From: Gordonia paraffinivorans NBRC 108238
Lineage (GTDB): Bacteria; Actinomycetota; Actinomycetes; Mycobacteriales; Mycobacteriaceae
Length of the DNA stretch: 64,000 nt
Direction of reading: 5' to 3'
NCBI RefSeq assembly: GCF_000344155.1
Contig: NZ_BAOQ01000035.1
Coordinates: forward strand, 1 to 64,000
Below are positions 8,084 to 16,298 of the stretch, one piece after another. The position numbers and the translations under genes are program-made. Positions within the stretch are counted from its first letter, which is position 1. Each line of letters opens with the position of its first letter. The notes below the pieces were generated by a model, which saw nothing but the letters and a program-made list of their open reading frames with translations, had not been told where the DNA came from and did not search any database.

Positions 8084-9205
8084 ATGAGAGTGGTCATCGT
8101 GGGCGCGGGTATCGCCGGCCTGTGCACGGCCGCCGGACTCGAGTCGCTCGGCGCGGACGTGATCCTCCTCGAGCGGGCGCCGGAGGTCCGCGGCGGCGGA
8201 TCGGGTCTGAGCCTGTTCGGCAACGGGTTGCGAGCTCTCGGATCGCTGGGGCTGCGTGGTGTCGTGCCGGACCCGCCCGGGGTTTCGCCCACGGTGAGTG
8301 GAACCCGTCGGGCCGACGGAACCTGGCTCTCCCGGTTCTCCGCCGAGGCGCTCGCAGACCTCCGAGTGGTGCGTCGTGGCGACCTCCACGAGGCGCTGCT
8401 GGACGGGCTCGGATCGGGTGTCGAGGTGCGCACCGGAACCGGTGTGCGCGAGGTGGGTGCCCGCGGTGTCGTGCTCGACGACGGCACGTCGATCGACGGC
8501 TGCGATCTGATCGTCGGAGCGGACGGTCTGCGCAGTCGGGTGCGGCCGGCGGTCACCGAGGACCCGGGGGTGTCCTACAGCGGCTACGTGGCCTGGCGGG
8601 CGATCACCGCGCGCCCCGTCGAGCTCGACGGGGCGGGGGAGTCCATGGGTCGTGGACAGCGCTTCGGCATCGCGCCGCTACCCGACGGGCACGTCTATTG
8701 GTTCGCTACCGCCGACCATCCGCGCGATGCAGTTCCTGGCGGCATCGACGAAGTGCGGCAACGGTTTTCGAGATGGCATCGGTCGGTCGGGAAAGTGCTC
8801 GACGCCACCGACCCAGACGCCGTCGGCGTCCTGCCCATCGAGGAGCTCGCCCGCCCGCTGCGGTCCTTCGCCGACGGCCGCCGAGTTCTCGTCGGCGACG
8901 CCGCGCACGCGATGACACCGAACCTGGGGCAGGGCGCGAACCAGGCCATGGAGGACGCCGCGACCCTCACCGCACTGCTCGCACGTCCCGGGGCCGGTGT
9001 GGAGGAGGCTTTGCGGGAGTACGACCGGTTGCGGCGACCGCGCACGCAGCGCATCGCCCGGCGGGCGGCGGCCATCGGACGCGTCGGGCAATGGCGCTCG
9101 GCGCCGGTGGTGTGGCTGCGTGACACCGCCATGAAGGTCGTGCCCGACGCCGTGGCCGACGCGCAGATGCGTCGGGTTCAGGATTGGCAACCCCCGATGC
9201 GGTGA
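8084..9205 (+). CDS. FAD-dependent aromatic-type monooxygenase
   Basis: A 373-residue flavoprotein of the PHBH/UbiH group. [31 protein letters not shown] is the GxGxxG FAD site with the closing acidic residue; [15 protein letters not shown] is the DG motif, and [27 protein letters not shown] the GD motif that binds the ribityl chain. Such enzymes use NAD(P)H and oxygen to hydroxylate or epoxidise a ring. The substrate cannot be read from sequence. The ATG at 8084 has GGGAGG seven bases upstream. The divergent TetR repressor and shared operators suggest induction by the substrate. Confidence 0.9.
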   Translation: MRVVIVGAGIAGLCTAAGLESLGADVILLERAPEVRGGGSGLSLFGNGLRALGSLGLRGVVPDPPGVSPTVSGTRRADGTWLSRFSAEALADLRVVRRGDLHEALLDGLGSGVEVRTGTGVREVGARGVVLDDGTSIDGCDLIVGADGLRSRVRPAVTEDPGVSYSGYVAWRAITARPVELDGAGESMGRGQRFGIAPLPDGHVYWFATADHPRDAVPGGIDEVRQRFSRWHRSVGKVLDATDPDAVGVLPIEELARPLRSFADGRRVLVGDAAHAMTPNLGQGANQAMEDAATLTALLARPGAGVEEALREYDRLRRPRTQRIARRAAAIGRVGQWRSAPVVWLRDTAMKVVPDAVADAQMRRVQDWQPPMR

Positions 9206-9219
9206 CGCCCACATCGGTC

Positions 9220-9248
9220 TGGTCAGGGGGTGCGCCCTGTGGCATACT
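9220..9248 (+). promoter_or_regulatory. Promoter of the leaderless Cys-rich leader
   Basis: TGGTCA (9220-9225) and CATACT (9243-9248) are separated by 17 bases. The GTG at 9256 lies seven bases after the -10, so transcription probably starts on the leader peptide's first codon. Confidence 0.55.
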
Positions 9249-9255
9249 CGTCGCC

Positions 9256-9291
9256 GTGATCAAGAGCTGTCAGGAGTGTTGTCAGGGCTAG
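9256..9291 (+). CDS. Cys-rich leader peptide (11 residues)
   Basis: GTG ATC AAG AGC TGT CAG GAG TGT TGT CAG GGC TAG encodes [11 protein letters not shown], with three Cys codons among eleven, two of them adjacent. Leaderless polycysteine leader ORFs that act as cysteine-responsive attenuators are described in mycobacteria. Ribosome stalling on the Cys codons would change folding of the hairpin that begins at the stop codon and so alter expression of the rhodanese-like gene 70 bases downstream. Seen: frame, -10 spacing and hairpin. Inferred: cysteine sensing. Confidence 0.75.
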   Translation: MIKSCQECCQG

Positions 9292-9311
9292 TTCCGCACT
9301 ATGCGGTAGCC
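9286..9311 (+). promoter_or_regulatory. Hairpin at the leader peptide stop codon
   Basis: GGCTA (9286-9290) pairs with TAGCC (9307-9311) and CCGCA (9294-9298) with TGCGG (9302-9306), leaving a CTA loop and a three-base bulge. The stop codon of the leader is part of the left arm. A ribosome that terminates normally would cover the left arm, and one stalled on the earlier Cys codons would not, so this could be an attenuator or a switch exposing the downstream ribosome site. Confidence 0.6.
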
Positions 9312-9360
9312 CTCCTTCGCGCTCCCTGCTCGTTTTCGATCATTCGAGGAATCCCTCACC

Positions 9361-9819
9361 ATGACCGCTTCGGTTCTCTCTCCCGTCCTGTCCGGCACCG
9401 TCTTCGCGGCCACCGAGCCCACCGTCGCACCCGCCCCAGCCGCCCCGCTCTCGCTTCAGGTGAGCGAGTACGCGCAGGCCGTCGCCGCCGGTGCCATCCC
9501 GGTCGACGTTCGTTCGCACCGCCGCCGCCAGATCGACGGCGCTCTGTTCGGGGCGCTCGCCATCGACGCCGCCGAGGTCCTCGACCGCCTCACCCCGGGC
9601 ACCGACCATTCCCTCCGGGCCGCTCGCGAGGACTCGCGCTGGATCCTCGTCAGCGAGGACGGCCACGAGGCCGAATGGCTCGCCTGGCACCTGCAGGCGC
9701 GCGGCATCCGGAACGCGGTGTTCGTCGTCGGCGGCCACCGCCGGATGCGCCAGGCCGGCGTCAACGGCCGGATTCGCCCGGACGAGCTCGCGCTGGTCTC
9801 CGCCCACGAGAACAACTGA
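9361..9819 (+). CDS. Rhodanese-like protein without the catalytic cysteine
   Basis: A 152-residue protein. Residues about 30-145 follow the rhodanese fold: [17 protein letters not shown] (the DVR and GA strand), [41 protein letters not shown] (active-site loop, helix and VVGG). The sulfur-carrying Cys of true rhodaneses is Ser98 here, and the whole protein contains no cysteine, so it cannot form a persulfide in the usual way. The first 28 residues are low-complexity Ala/Pro. It sits behind a Cys-codon leader peptide, suggesting expression under cysteine shortage. The ATG has GAGGA about ten bases upstream. Confidence 0.8.
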   Translation: MTASVLSPVLSGTVFAATEPTVAPAPAAPLSLQVSEYAQAVAAGAIPVDVRSHRRRQIDGALFGALAIDAAEVLDRLTPGTDHSLRAAREDSRWILVSEDGHEAEWLAWHLQARGIRNAVFVVGGHRRMRQAGVNGRIRPDELALVSAHENN

Positions 9820-9934
9820 TCCACGCCCGAGCCTGCACTCGAGCGGGCCGCAGAGTCCCGGCGTGGGACCGTGGCGCGCCAGAGCTCGTCGACGCCGCCC
9901 ACGCTGTCGTCGCTGTCACACCCCGGCCTGCGGT

Positions 9935-9962
9935 TTGGGGGTCGGTGACCGGCCCCGATAGT
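9935..9962 (+). promoter_or_regulatory. Leaderless lysS promoter
   Basis: TTGGGG (9935-9940) and GATAGT (9957-9962) are 16 bases apart, and the lysS GTG begins nine bases after the -10. This supports a leaderless or near-leaderless lysS transcript separate from the rhodanese-like gene. Confidence 0.55.
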
Positions 9963-9971
9963 GTTCGTGGG

Positions 9972-11525
9972 GTGAGTGAGAGCCCGACCAGCGCCGCCAC
10001 CACCGCGGCCGAGAAGAACGCGGACGCCGATCAGACCCCCGAGCAGATGCGCATTCGCCGCGAGAAGCGCGAGCGTATCCTGGCCGAGGGTCGAGAGGCG
10101 TACCCGGTCTCGATCCCGCGCACCCACAGCCTCCGCGAGATCCGCGAGGCCTACCCCGACCTCGAGGCCGGCACCGAGACCGGTCAGCACGTCGGCGTCG
10201 CCGGTCGCGTCATCTTCCTGCGCAACAAGGGCAAGCTGTGCTTCGCCACGCTCCAGGAGGGCGACGGCACCCAGCTCCAGGCGATGGTCAGCTTCAACGG
10301 CGTCGGCGAGGAGGCCCTCGGCCGCTGGAAGTCCGAGGTCGATCTCGGCGACATCGTCTACGTCGCCGGCGAGGTCATCAGCTCCCGCACCGGTGAGCTG
10401 TCGGTGATGGCCGACGACTGGCAGATGGCGTCGAAGGCCCTGCGTCCGCTGCCCGTCGCACACAAGGAGATGAACGAGGAGACGCGCGTCCGCCAGCGCT
10501 ACGTCGACCTCATCATGCGTCCCGAGGCCCGCAAGATCGCCCGCACCCGCATCACCGTCATCGCCGAGTTGCGTGCGGCGCTCGCCCGTCGCGGCTTCCT
10601 CGAGGTCGAGACCCCGATGCTGCAGACGATCCACGGCGGTGCGGCGGCACGCCCGTTCGTCACGCACTCCAACGCCTTCGACATGGACCTCTACCTGCGC
10701 ATCGCGCCGGAGTTGTTCCTCAAGCGCTGCGTCGTCGGCGGCATCGAGCGCGTCTTCGAGATCAACCGAAACTTCCGCAACGAGGGCGCGGATTCCACCC
10801 ACTCGCCCGAGTTCGCGATGCTCGAGACCTACCAGGCCTACGGCACCTACGACGACTCGGCGGTCATGATCCGCGAGCTGGTCCAGGAGGTCTCGCAGGC
10901 CGCGCTCGGCACGCTCGAGCCGACCATGCCCGACGGCTCGACCTACGACCTGTCCGGCGAGTGGACCTCGCTGGAGATGTACCCGTCGCTGTCGGAGGCT
11001 CTCGGCGAGGAGATCGTGCCCGCCGGCAACCCGAACGAGACCACCGTCGAACAACTGCTGGCGATCGCCGAGCGCGTCGGCCTCGAGGTCCCCAAGGACA
11101 AGGGCTACGGCCACGGCAAGCTCGTCGAGGAGCTGTGGGAGCACATGGTCGGCGAGAAGCTGTCGGCACCGGTGTTCGTGCGCGACTTCCCGGTCGAGAC
11201 CTCGCCGCTGGTCCGCTCGCACCGCTCGGTCACGGGCGTCGTCGAGAAGTGGGACCTCTACGTCCGCGGCTTCGAGCTGGCCACCGGCTACTCCGAGCTC
11301 GTCGACCCGGTCATCCAGCGCGAGCGCTTCGTCGACCAGGCCCGTCTCGCCGCCGCCGGCGACGACGAGGCGATGGTCCTCGACGAGGAGTTCCTCACCG
11401 CCATGGAGTACGGCATGCCCCCGACCACCGGCACCGGCATGGGGATCGACCGCCTGCTGATGGCGCTCACCGGTCTCGGCATCCGTGAGACCATCCTGTT
11501 CCCGCTGGTGAAGCCGCGCTCCTGA
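9972..11525 (+). CDS. lysS: Lysine-tRNA ligase, class II
   Basis: A 517-residue enzyme charging tRNA-Lys. After a charged N-terminal helix ([23 protein letters not shown]) comes the OB-fold anticodon-binding domain ([30 protein letters not shown]), then the class II catalytic core with motif 1 near [12 protein letters not shown], motif 2 [18 protein letters not shown] and motif 3 [15 protein letters not shown]. The start is taken as the GTG at 9972 because of the promoter directly upstream; the frame is open to 9276 but would overlap the rhodanese-like gene. In mycobacteria the next gene is lsr2; here it is a DUF559 protein. Confidence 0.97.
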   Translation: MSESPTSAATTAAEKNADADQTPEQMRIRREKRERILAEGREAYPVSIPRTHSLREIREAYPDLEAGTETGQHVGVAGRVIFLRNKGKLCFATLQEGDGTQLQAMVSFNGVGEEALGRWKSEVDLGDIVYVAGEVISSRTGELSVMADDWQMASKALRPLPVAHKEMNEETRVRQRYVDLIMRPEARKIARTRITVIAELRAALARRGFLEVETPMLQTIHGGAAARPFVTHSNAFDMDLYLRIAPELFLKRCVVGGIERVFEINRNFRNEGADSTHSPEFAMLETYQAYGTYDDSAVMIRELVQEVSQAALGTLEPTMPDGSTYDLSGEWTSLEMYPSLSEALGEEIVPAGNPNETTVEQLLAIAERVGLEVPKDKGYGHGKLVEELWEHMVGEKLSAPVFVRDFPVETSPLVRSHRSVTGVVEKWDLYVRGFELATGYSELVDPVIQRERFVDQARLAAAGDDEAMVLDEEFLTAMEYGMPPTTGTGMGIDRLLMALTGLGIRETILFPLVKPRS

Positions 11526-11535
11526 CGCCCGGGAT

Positions 11536-11583
11536 TTCGTAGAAATAGTGGACGTCATTCCCCGCTGATTTCTACCGATCGCC
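11536..11583. repeat. Left 48-bp inverted hairpin repeat
   Basis: This segment is the near reverse complement of 12486-12533: the outer 12 and inner 14 positions are identical and about half of the 22 between agree. It is also a hairpin in itself: GTAGAAAT (11540-11547) pairs with ATTTCTAC (11569-11576), with a further imperfect AGTGG/CCGCT inner stem. It begins 10 bases after the lysS stop and so may end lysS transcription. With its partner it frames the DUF559 gene. Confidence 0.7.
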
Positions 11584-11625
11584 GGGTGCGGGAACCGGCC
11601 GGGTGGTGGCGCGCGTCTGAAGGTC

Positions 11626-12513
11626 GTGCCTGAGGACCTGTGGGCGATGATCGCCGACCACGACGGAGTGTTCACCACCGCCCAACTTCGCGGCTGCGGC
11701 GTCACCAACGATGCCGTCCGCCACCGGGTCGGCAGGGGCGAGTGGGTACGTGTGTCGCGCGGAGTGTTCCGCGTCGCCGACCGGAAGATCGACGATCGCA
11801 TGACCGCGCGACTCGCGGTTCTGCGGGCCGGCCCCGGCGCCGCGTTGGTCAGCGGCTCTGCCGCCTGGTGGCACGGTCTCGTCGGAGAGGCTCCGAAGGT
11901 CGTCAGCGTCGTCGCACCACGGGGCCGGCACGGCGATCCTCTCGACGGCGCCACGGTGTGGCACCGGTCCGTGGATTCTCGAGATCTCACCGAGATCGAC
12001 GGATTGGCCGTCACCACTTGCGAACTCACCGTCCTCGATGCGTCGGTCGACATCGGGGTGAAGGTGATGGACTCGGCTCTGCTGAACAAGCGTGTGACGA
12101 TCGCTGATCTCGACGCCGTGCAGCGTCGCAACGCGGGCCGCCGCGGGTCGCCACGTGCGCGAGCAATGCTGGAGGTGATGTCGTCGGGCGCCCGCTCGGA
12201 GGCCGAGCGCATGACCGTGCGACTCCTGCGGACGTCGGCCCTGGTCGGGTGGGGGACCAACGTGCCGGCATGCGGCTACCTGCTCGACATCGCGTTCGCC
12301 GATCAGAAGGTCGCCGTCGAGATCGACGGCATGGCGTTCCACAGTGACGCCAAGGCGTTTCAGAACGATCGCACCCGGCAGAACGTGCTCGTCGCCAACG
12401 GGTGGATCGTCCTCCGCTTCACCTGGCGCGACCTCACGGCTCGTCCCCAGTGGGTGCTCGCCCAGATCCGCAACGCCCTCCGCCTGCGATCGGTAGAAAA
12501 GAAGGGCGCATAG
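11626..12513 (+). CDS. AbiEi/DUF559 nuclease-like protein
   Basis: A 295-residue protein with two parts. Residues about 1-60 resemble the AbiEi antitoxin-type winged helix (DHDGVFTTAQLRGCGVTNDAVRHRVGRGEWVRVSRGVFRV). Residues about 190-290 are a DUF559 domain of the Vsr-like PD-(D/E)XK nuclease fold: SEAER with Glu194, LLDIAFADQKVAVEIDG with Asp221, Glu232 and Asp234, then FQNDRTRQNVLVANGWIVLRFTW. The catalytic set looks intact. Such proteins are widespread in actinobacteria as isolated, variable genes with unproven function. The gene starts with GTG at 11626 and ends inside the right hairpin repeat. No partner toxin or methylase is adjacent. Confidence 0.8.
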   Translation: MPEDLWAMIADHDGVFTTAQLRGCGVTNDAVRHRVGRGEWVRVSRGVFRVADRKIDDRMTARLAVLRAGPGAALVSGSAAWWHGLVGEAPKVVSVVAPRGRHGDPLDGATVWHRSVDSRDLTEIDGLAVTTCELTVLDASVDIGVKVMDSALLNKRVTIADLDAVQRRNAGRRGSPRARAMLEVMSSGARSEAERMTVRLLRTSALVGWGTNVPACGYLLDIAFADQKVAVEIDGMAFHSDAKAFQNDRTRQNVLVANGWIVLRFTWRDLTARPQWVLAQIRNALRLRSVEKKGA

Positions 12514-12533
12514 CGCCCACCATTTCTACGAAA
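12486..12533. repeat. Right 48-bp inverted hairpin repeat
   Basis: Inverted partner of 11536-11583. It folds as GTAGAAA (12493-12499) with TTTCTAC (12523-12529) around an inner GGGCGC-ATA-GCGCCC stem whose loop contains the DUF559 stop codon. It lies seven bases beyond the fadD3 stop on the other strand, so it can act as a terminator for both convergent genes. Confidence 0.7.
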
Positions 12534-12539
12534 CGCGGG

Positions 12540-14123
12540 TCAGGCGAGTTCGCGCTTGAGGATCTTGCCGGAGGCGTTGCGCGGGAACGCATCCACGAAC
12601 ACCACCGACCGCGGGACCTTGAAGTTCGCGAGGTGCTCTTTGGCGAAGGCGATGACCTTCTCCTCGGTGAGGTCGGCGCCGTCGCGGACGGTGATGTAGG
12701 CGCGCCCGACCTCGCCGAGCCGGTCGTCGGGAACGCCGACGACCGCGGACTCGGTGACGCCGTCGAGCCGCGCGAGCGTTTGCTCGACCTCGGCGGGGTA
12801 GACGTTGAACCCGCCGCAGATGTACATGTCCTTCAGCCGGTCGGTGATCTTGAGATTGCCGTTCTCGTCGATGGTCCCGATGTCGCCGGTGTGCAGCCAG
12901 CCGTCGGCGTCGATGGTGGCGGCGGTGGCCTCCGGGTCGTCGAGGTAGCCGACCATCACCATGTCGCCGCGGGCGAGGACCTCGCCGTTCTCGCCGAGCT
13001 TGATCTCCATGCCCTCGAACGCCCGCCCGCATGTGTTGGCGACGGTCTCGTCATCGTCGTCGGGTGTGCACGTCGAGACGAAACCGCTGGCCTCGGTCAG
13101 CCCGTAGGCGGTGATGACGGTCTCGATGCCGAGCTCGGACTGGAGCCGTTCGACGAGCACGACCGGAACGATCGACGCGCCGGTGACCACGAGTCGCAGG
13201 CTCGACAGGTCGAATTCGGCGCGTTTCGGGTCGTCGAGGATGGTCTGGAAGATCGTCGGCGCGCCGGGGAAGACCGTGGCGCGTTCGTCGGAGACGAGCT
13301 TCATCGCATCCGACGGGGAGTAGACCGCCAGCGGAAGCATCGTCACCCCGAACAACACCGACGGCAGGATCCCGGCTTTGTACCCGAAGGTGTGGAAGTA
13401 CGGGTTCACCATCAGGTAGCGGTCGCTGGGATTCAGGCCGCCGTTGGCTCCCCACGCGTGCGAACCGGACAGCGTCTGCCGATGAGTGGCCATGACGCCC
13501 TTGGACTTTCCGGTGGTCCCCGAGGTGAAGAGGATGTCGGAGAGGTCGTCGGGGGAGACCGCGTGGGCACGACGATCCGCCTCGGCGAGCGCGTCGTCGG
13601 TGGCCCGGTCGAGGAAGTCGTGCCAGTCGACCGCGCCGTCGGGGGCCGGGGCGTCGCTCGTCAGCGGGACGCGGACGACGAGGCCGGGCAGTCGGTCGCG
13701 GTGCTCGTCGAGGAGCTGTGCCGTGTGGTCGGTGCCGAGGAACTCTCCCGACACCACGAGCCCGCGTGCGCCGGACCGCTCGATGATCTCGATCGCCTCA
13801 CCCGTCGTGTAGCGGGTGTTGAGCGGGACCAGCGTCGCGCCGGCGTGGTGGACGCCCAGGGCGGCGATCGGCCAGTGGAAGCTGTTGGGCGACCAGATGG
13901 CGACCCGGTCGCCGGCCTCGATGCCGGAGGCCACGAGTGCGGCGGCGAACGCGCGCACCGCGTCGCGGAACTGTCCCCACGTCAGTTCCACGTTCGGTTG
14001 AGACGAATCGTGCCACTGGCGGTCGACGATGGCGATACCGTCGGTCCAGCTCTCGGCGGCGTGGTGCAACGCGGCCGGCGTCGTGATCGTGGGGAGACTC
14101 GCGAGTACGGAGGTCTGCGCCAT
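12540..14123 (-). CDS. fadD3: HIP-CoA synthetase FadD3
   Basis: A 527-residue ANL-family acyl-CoA synthetase. LSDILFTSGTTGKSKGVMATH is the AMP-binding P-loop, VITAYGLTEASGF the adenine motif, DGWLHTGDIGTIDENGNLKITDRLKDMYICGGFNVYPAEVE the hinge and Gly motif, and NASGKILKREL carries the catalytic Lys. Divergent from fadE30-ipdF-fadA6 with a KstR2-like box between, it occupies the position of M. tuberculosis fadD3 (Rv3561), which activates the CD-ring propanoate HIP to its CoA ester. RBS-less ATG lies close to a TAGGTT -10 (14129-14134), again suggesting a leaderless message. Confidence 0.85.
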   Translation of the reverse strand: MAQTSVLASLPTITTPAALHHAAESWTDGIAIVDRQWHDSSQPNVELTWGQFRDAVRAFAAALVASGIEAGDRVAIWSPNSFHWPIAALGVHHAGATLVPLNTRYTTGEAIEIIERSGARGLVVSGEFLGTDHTAQLLDEHRDRLPGLVVRVPLTSDAPAPDGAVDWHDFLDRATDDALAEADRRAHAVSPDDLSDILFTSGTTGKSKGVMATHRQTLSGSHAWGANGGLNPSDRYLMVNPYFHTFGYKAGILPSVLFGVTMLPLAVYSPSDAMKLVSDERATVFPGAPTIFQTILDDPKRAEFDLSSLRLVVTGASIVPVVLVERLQSELGIETVITAYGLTEASGFVSTCTPDDDDETVANTCGRAFEGMEIKLGENGEVLARGDMVMVGYLDDPEATAATIDADGWLHTGDIGTIDENGNLKITDRLKDMYICGGFNVYPAEVEQTLARLDGVTESAVVGVPDDRLGEVGRAYITVRDGADLTEEKVIAFAKEHLANFKVPRSVVFVDAFPRNASGKILKRELA

Positions 14124-14134
14124 GCGCCCAACCT

Positions 14135-14148
14135 AGCACTTGCTTGGT
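14135..14148. promoter_or_regulatory. KstR2-like operator between fadD3 and fadE30
   Basis: AGCACTTGCTTGGT matches 12 of 14 positions of the KstR2 pattern AnCAAGnnCTTGnT, with one half-site degraded. It overlaps the -10 of fadD3 on the minus strand and lies directly upstream of the fadE30 -10 (TATGCT, 14153-14158), so binding would block both promoters. Confidence 0.65.
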
Positions 14149-14164
14149 GGGTTATGCTAGCGAA

Positions 14165-15424
14165 ATGACCTCGATCAATCTTGCGGATCGTGGCGTCGAC
14201 CTGGGCGAATGGGCCAAGTCGACGCCGAAGGCCGCCGACGAGTTCGCCGCCGCGGTTCGCTCGTGGCTGGAGGAGAACCTGACGGGTGAGTTCGCGGGCC
14301 TCAAGGGTCGCGGCGGCCCGGGCAGCGAGCACGAGTTCTTCGCCGAGCGGCTCGAATGGGACCGTCACCTGGCTCGCGCCGGCTGGACCTGCATCGGCTG
14401 GCCGACCGAATACGGCGGCCGCGGCGCCACCCTGGAACAGCGGATCATCTTCCATCGTGAGTACGCGCGCGCCAACGCGCCCGCGCGGGTGAACCACCTG
14501 GGCGAGGAGCTCCTCGGTCCGACGCTGATCGCCTACGGCACCGAGGAGCAGAAGAAGCGGTTCCTGCCGGGCATCGTCGACGTCTCCGAACTGTGGTCGC
14601 AGGGCTACTCCGAACCCGGCGCCGGCTCCGATCTCGCGGGTGTCTCGACCTCGGCGCGGCTCGAGAACGGCAAGTGGATCATCAACGGCCAGAAGATCTG
14701 GACCTCGCTGGCCCACGTCGCGCAGTGGGTGTTCGTGCTCGCGCGCACGGAGAAGGGGTCGTCGCGTCACGCCGGCCTCAGCTTCCTGCTGGTGCCGCTC
14801 GACCAGCCCGGCATCACCGTGCGGCCGATCCAACAGCTCACCGGCACATCGGAATTCAACGAGGTCTTCTTCGACGACGCGGAGACCGACGCCGACCTGA
14901 TCGTCGGCGAACCCGGCGACGGCTGGAAGGTCGCGATGGGTCTGCTGCAGTTCGAACGCGGCGTCTCCACACTCGGCCAGCAGGTCGGGTTCGCGCGCGA
15001 ACTCGAGAACCTCACCGACCTCGCCCGCTCCAACGGCGCCGTCGACGACCCGGAGATCGCCTCGCGCCTCGTCCGCGCCGACATCGGGCTCAAGGTCATG
15101 CGAGCCCACGCGCAGCGGACGCTCGACGGCGACGTCACCAGCCAGGCGGGCGCGGCGTCGGTCTCGAAGTTGTTGTGGGCCAACTGGCATCGCGACCTCG
15201 GCGAACTCGCCATGGACGTCGTCGGGGCTCCGGCGCTCATCGGTCCGCCGACGACCGTCGAGGGCGAACCCAACGACATCGCCGACCCCGAACACGTCGA
15301 ACTCGACGAATGGCAACGGCTCTACCTGTTCACCCGCGCCGACACCATCTACGGCGGGTCGAACGAGGTGCAGCGCAACATCATCGCCGAGCGTGTGCTC
15401 GGCCTTCCCCGAGAGGCTCGCTGA
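14165..15424 (+). CDS. fadE30: Acyl-CoA dehydrogenase FadE30
   Basis: A 419-residue FAD flavoprotein of the acyl-CoA dehydrogenase fold. LARAGWTCIGWPTEYGGRGATLEQ, WSQGYSEPGAGSDLAGVST (substrate loop), KWIINGQKIWTSLAHVAQWVFVLART and the C-terminal DTIYGGSNEVQRNIIAERVLGLPRE are typical. Its place before ipdF and fadA6 and opposite fadD3 is that of Rv3560c, which works on HIP-CoA side-chain beta-oxidation. ATG 14165 lies seven bases after TATGCT, so a leaderless transcript is likely. The next ORF starts on the base after its stop. Confidence 0.85.
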   Translation: MTSINLADRGVDLGEWAKSTPKAADEFAAAVRSWLEENLTGEFAGLKGRGGPGSEHEFFAERLEWDRHLARAGWTCIGWPTEYGGRGATLEQRIIFHREYARANAPARVNHLGEELLGPTLIAYGTEEQKKRFLPGIVDVSELWSQGYSEPGAGSDLAGVSTSARLENGKWIINGQKIWTSLAHVAQWVFVLARTEKGSSRHAGLSFLLVPLDQPGITVRPIQQLTGTSEFNEVFFDDAETDADLIVGEPGDGWKVAMGLLQFERGVSTLGQQVGFARELENLTDLARSNGAVDDPEIASRLVRADIGLKVMRAHAQRTLDGDVTSQAGAASVSKLLWANWHRDLGELAMDVVGAPALIGPPTTVEGEPNDIADPEHVELDEWQRLYLFTRADTIYGGSNEVQRNIIAERVLGLPREAR

Positions 15425-16249
15425 ATGACCGCAACGGACGCAGGTACCCACGTGATCTCGCCGCTGGCCACCCCGCCGGCCGAGACCCCCGGCCACAACC
15501 TGTTGCTGGGCAAGAAGGTCGTCGTCACCGCGGCCGCCGGCACCGGCATCGGTTTCGCCTCGGCGCGCCGCGCGCTCCTCGAGGGCGCCGACGTCCTCAT
15601 CAGCGACTGGCACGAGCGCCGCCTCGGTGAGGCCGCGGAGCGACTCAGCGCCGAGTTCCCCGAGCGCACCGTCGCCCAGCGCACCTGCAACGTCCAGGTG
15701 ACCGCCGAGGTCGACGCCCTGATCGCTGACGCCGCAACCGAACTCGGCCGCATCGACGTGCTGGTCAACAATGCCGGCCTCGGCGGCGAGACCCCGGTCG
15801 CGGAGATGACGGACGAGGAGTGGGACCGCGTCCTCGACATCACCCTCACCGGCACCTTCCGCGCGACGCGGGCCGCCCTGCGCTACTTCGGCTCTGTCGA
15901 GCACGGCGGCGTGATCGTCAACAACGCCTCGGTCCTCGGCTGGCGCGCCCAGCGCGGACAGGCGCACTACGCCGCGGCGAAGGCCGGTGTGATGGCGCTG
16001 ACCCGCTGCTCCGCGCTCGAGGCGGCCGACGTCGGCGTCCGGATCAACGCGATCGCCCCGTCGATCGCCAAGCACCCGTTCCTCGCCAAGGTCACCAGCG
16101 ACGAACTGCTCGACGAACTGGCGTCCAAGGAGGCCTACGGCCGTGCCGCCGAGGTGTGGGAGGTCGCAGCGACGGTCGCCATGCTCGCCAGCGACTACAC
16201 CACCTACCTCACCGGCGAGGTCGTCTCGATCTCCAGCCAGCGGGCCTGA
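15425..16249 (+). CDS. ipdF: SDR oxidoreductase IpdF (Rv3559c-type)
   Basis: A 274-residue short-chain dehydrogenase/reductase. KKVVVTAAAGTGIGFASARRALLEGADVLISDWHERR is the NAD(P)-binding TGxxxGxG region (here AAAGTGIG), IDVLVNNAGLGG the NNAG motif, and IVNNASVLGWRAQRGQAHYAAAKAG contains the Ser and YxxxK catalytic residues. The ATG follows the fadE30 stop with no gap. In mycobacteria the equivalent protein handles a hydroxyl of HIP-CoA intermediates during CD-ring breakdown; the exact direction is not readable here. fadA6 follows after 49 bases. Confidence 0.8.
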   Translation: MTATDAGTHVISPLATPPAETPGHNLLLGKKVVVTAAAGTGIGFASARRALLEGADVLISDWHERRLGEAAERLSAEFPERTVAQRTCNVQVTAEVDALIADAATELGRIDVLVNNAGLGGETPVAEMTDEEWDRVLDITLTGTFRATRAALRYFGSVEHGGVIVNNASVLGWRAQRGQAHYAAAKAGVMALTRCSALEAADVGVRINAIAPSIAKHPFLAKVTSDELLDELASKEAYGRAAEVWEVAATVAMLASDYTTYLTGEVVSISSQRA

Positions 16250-16298
16250 TCACCGGCCCCGCACGAACCTTCCCGTAGAGAAGCAAGGAGTCCCGCCC

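Noticed and set aside
9456..12260. 934-codon open frame on the minus strand
   Set aside because: It lies wholly opposite the rhodanese-like gene, lysS and the DUF559 gene, has repetitive Arg/Asp/Val composition and no recognisable domain: a GC-rich antisense shadow.
12402..14168. 588-codon open frame on the plus strand
   Set aside because: Antisense to fadD3, which has complete synthetase motifs; composition is that of a shadow frame.
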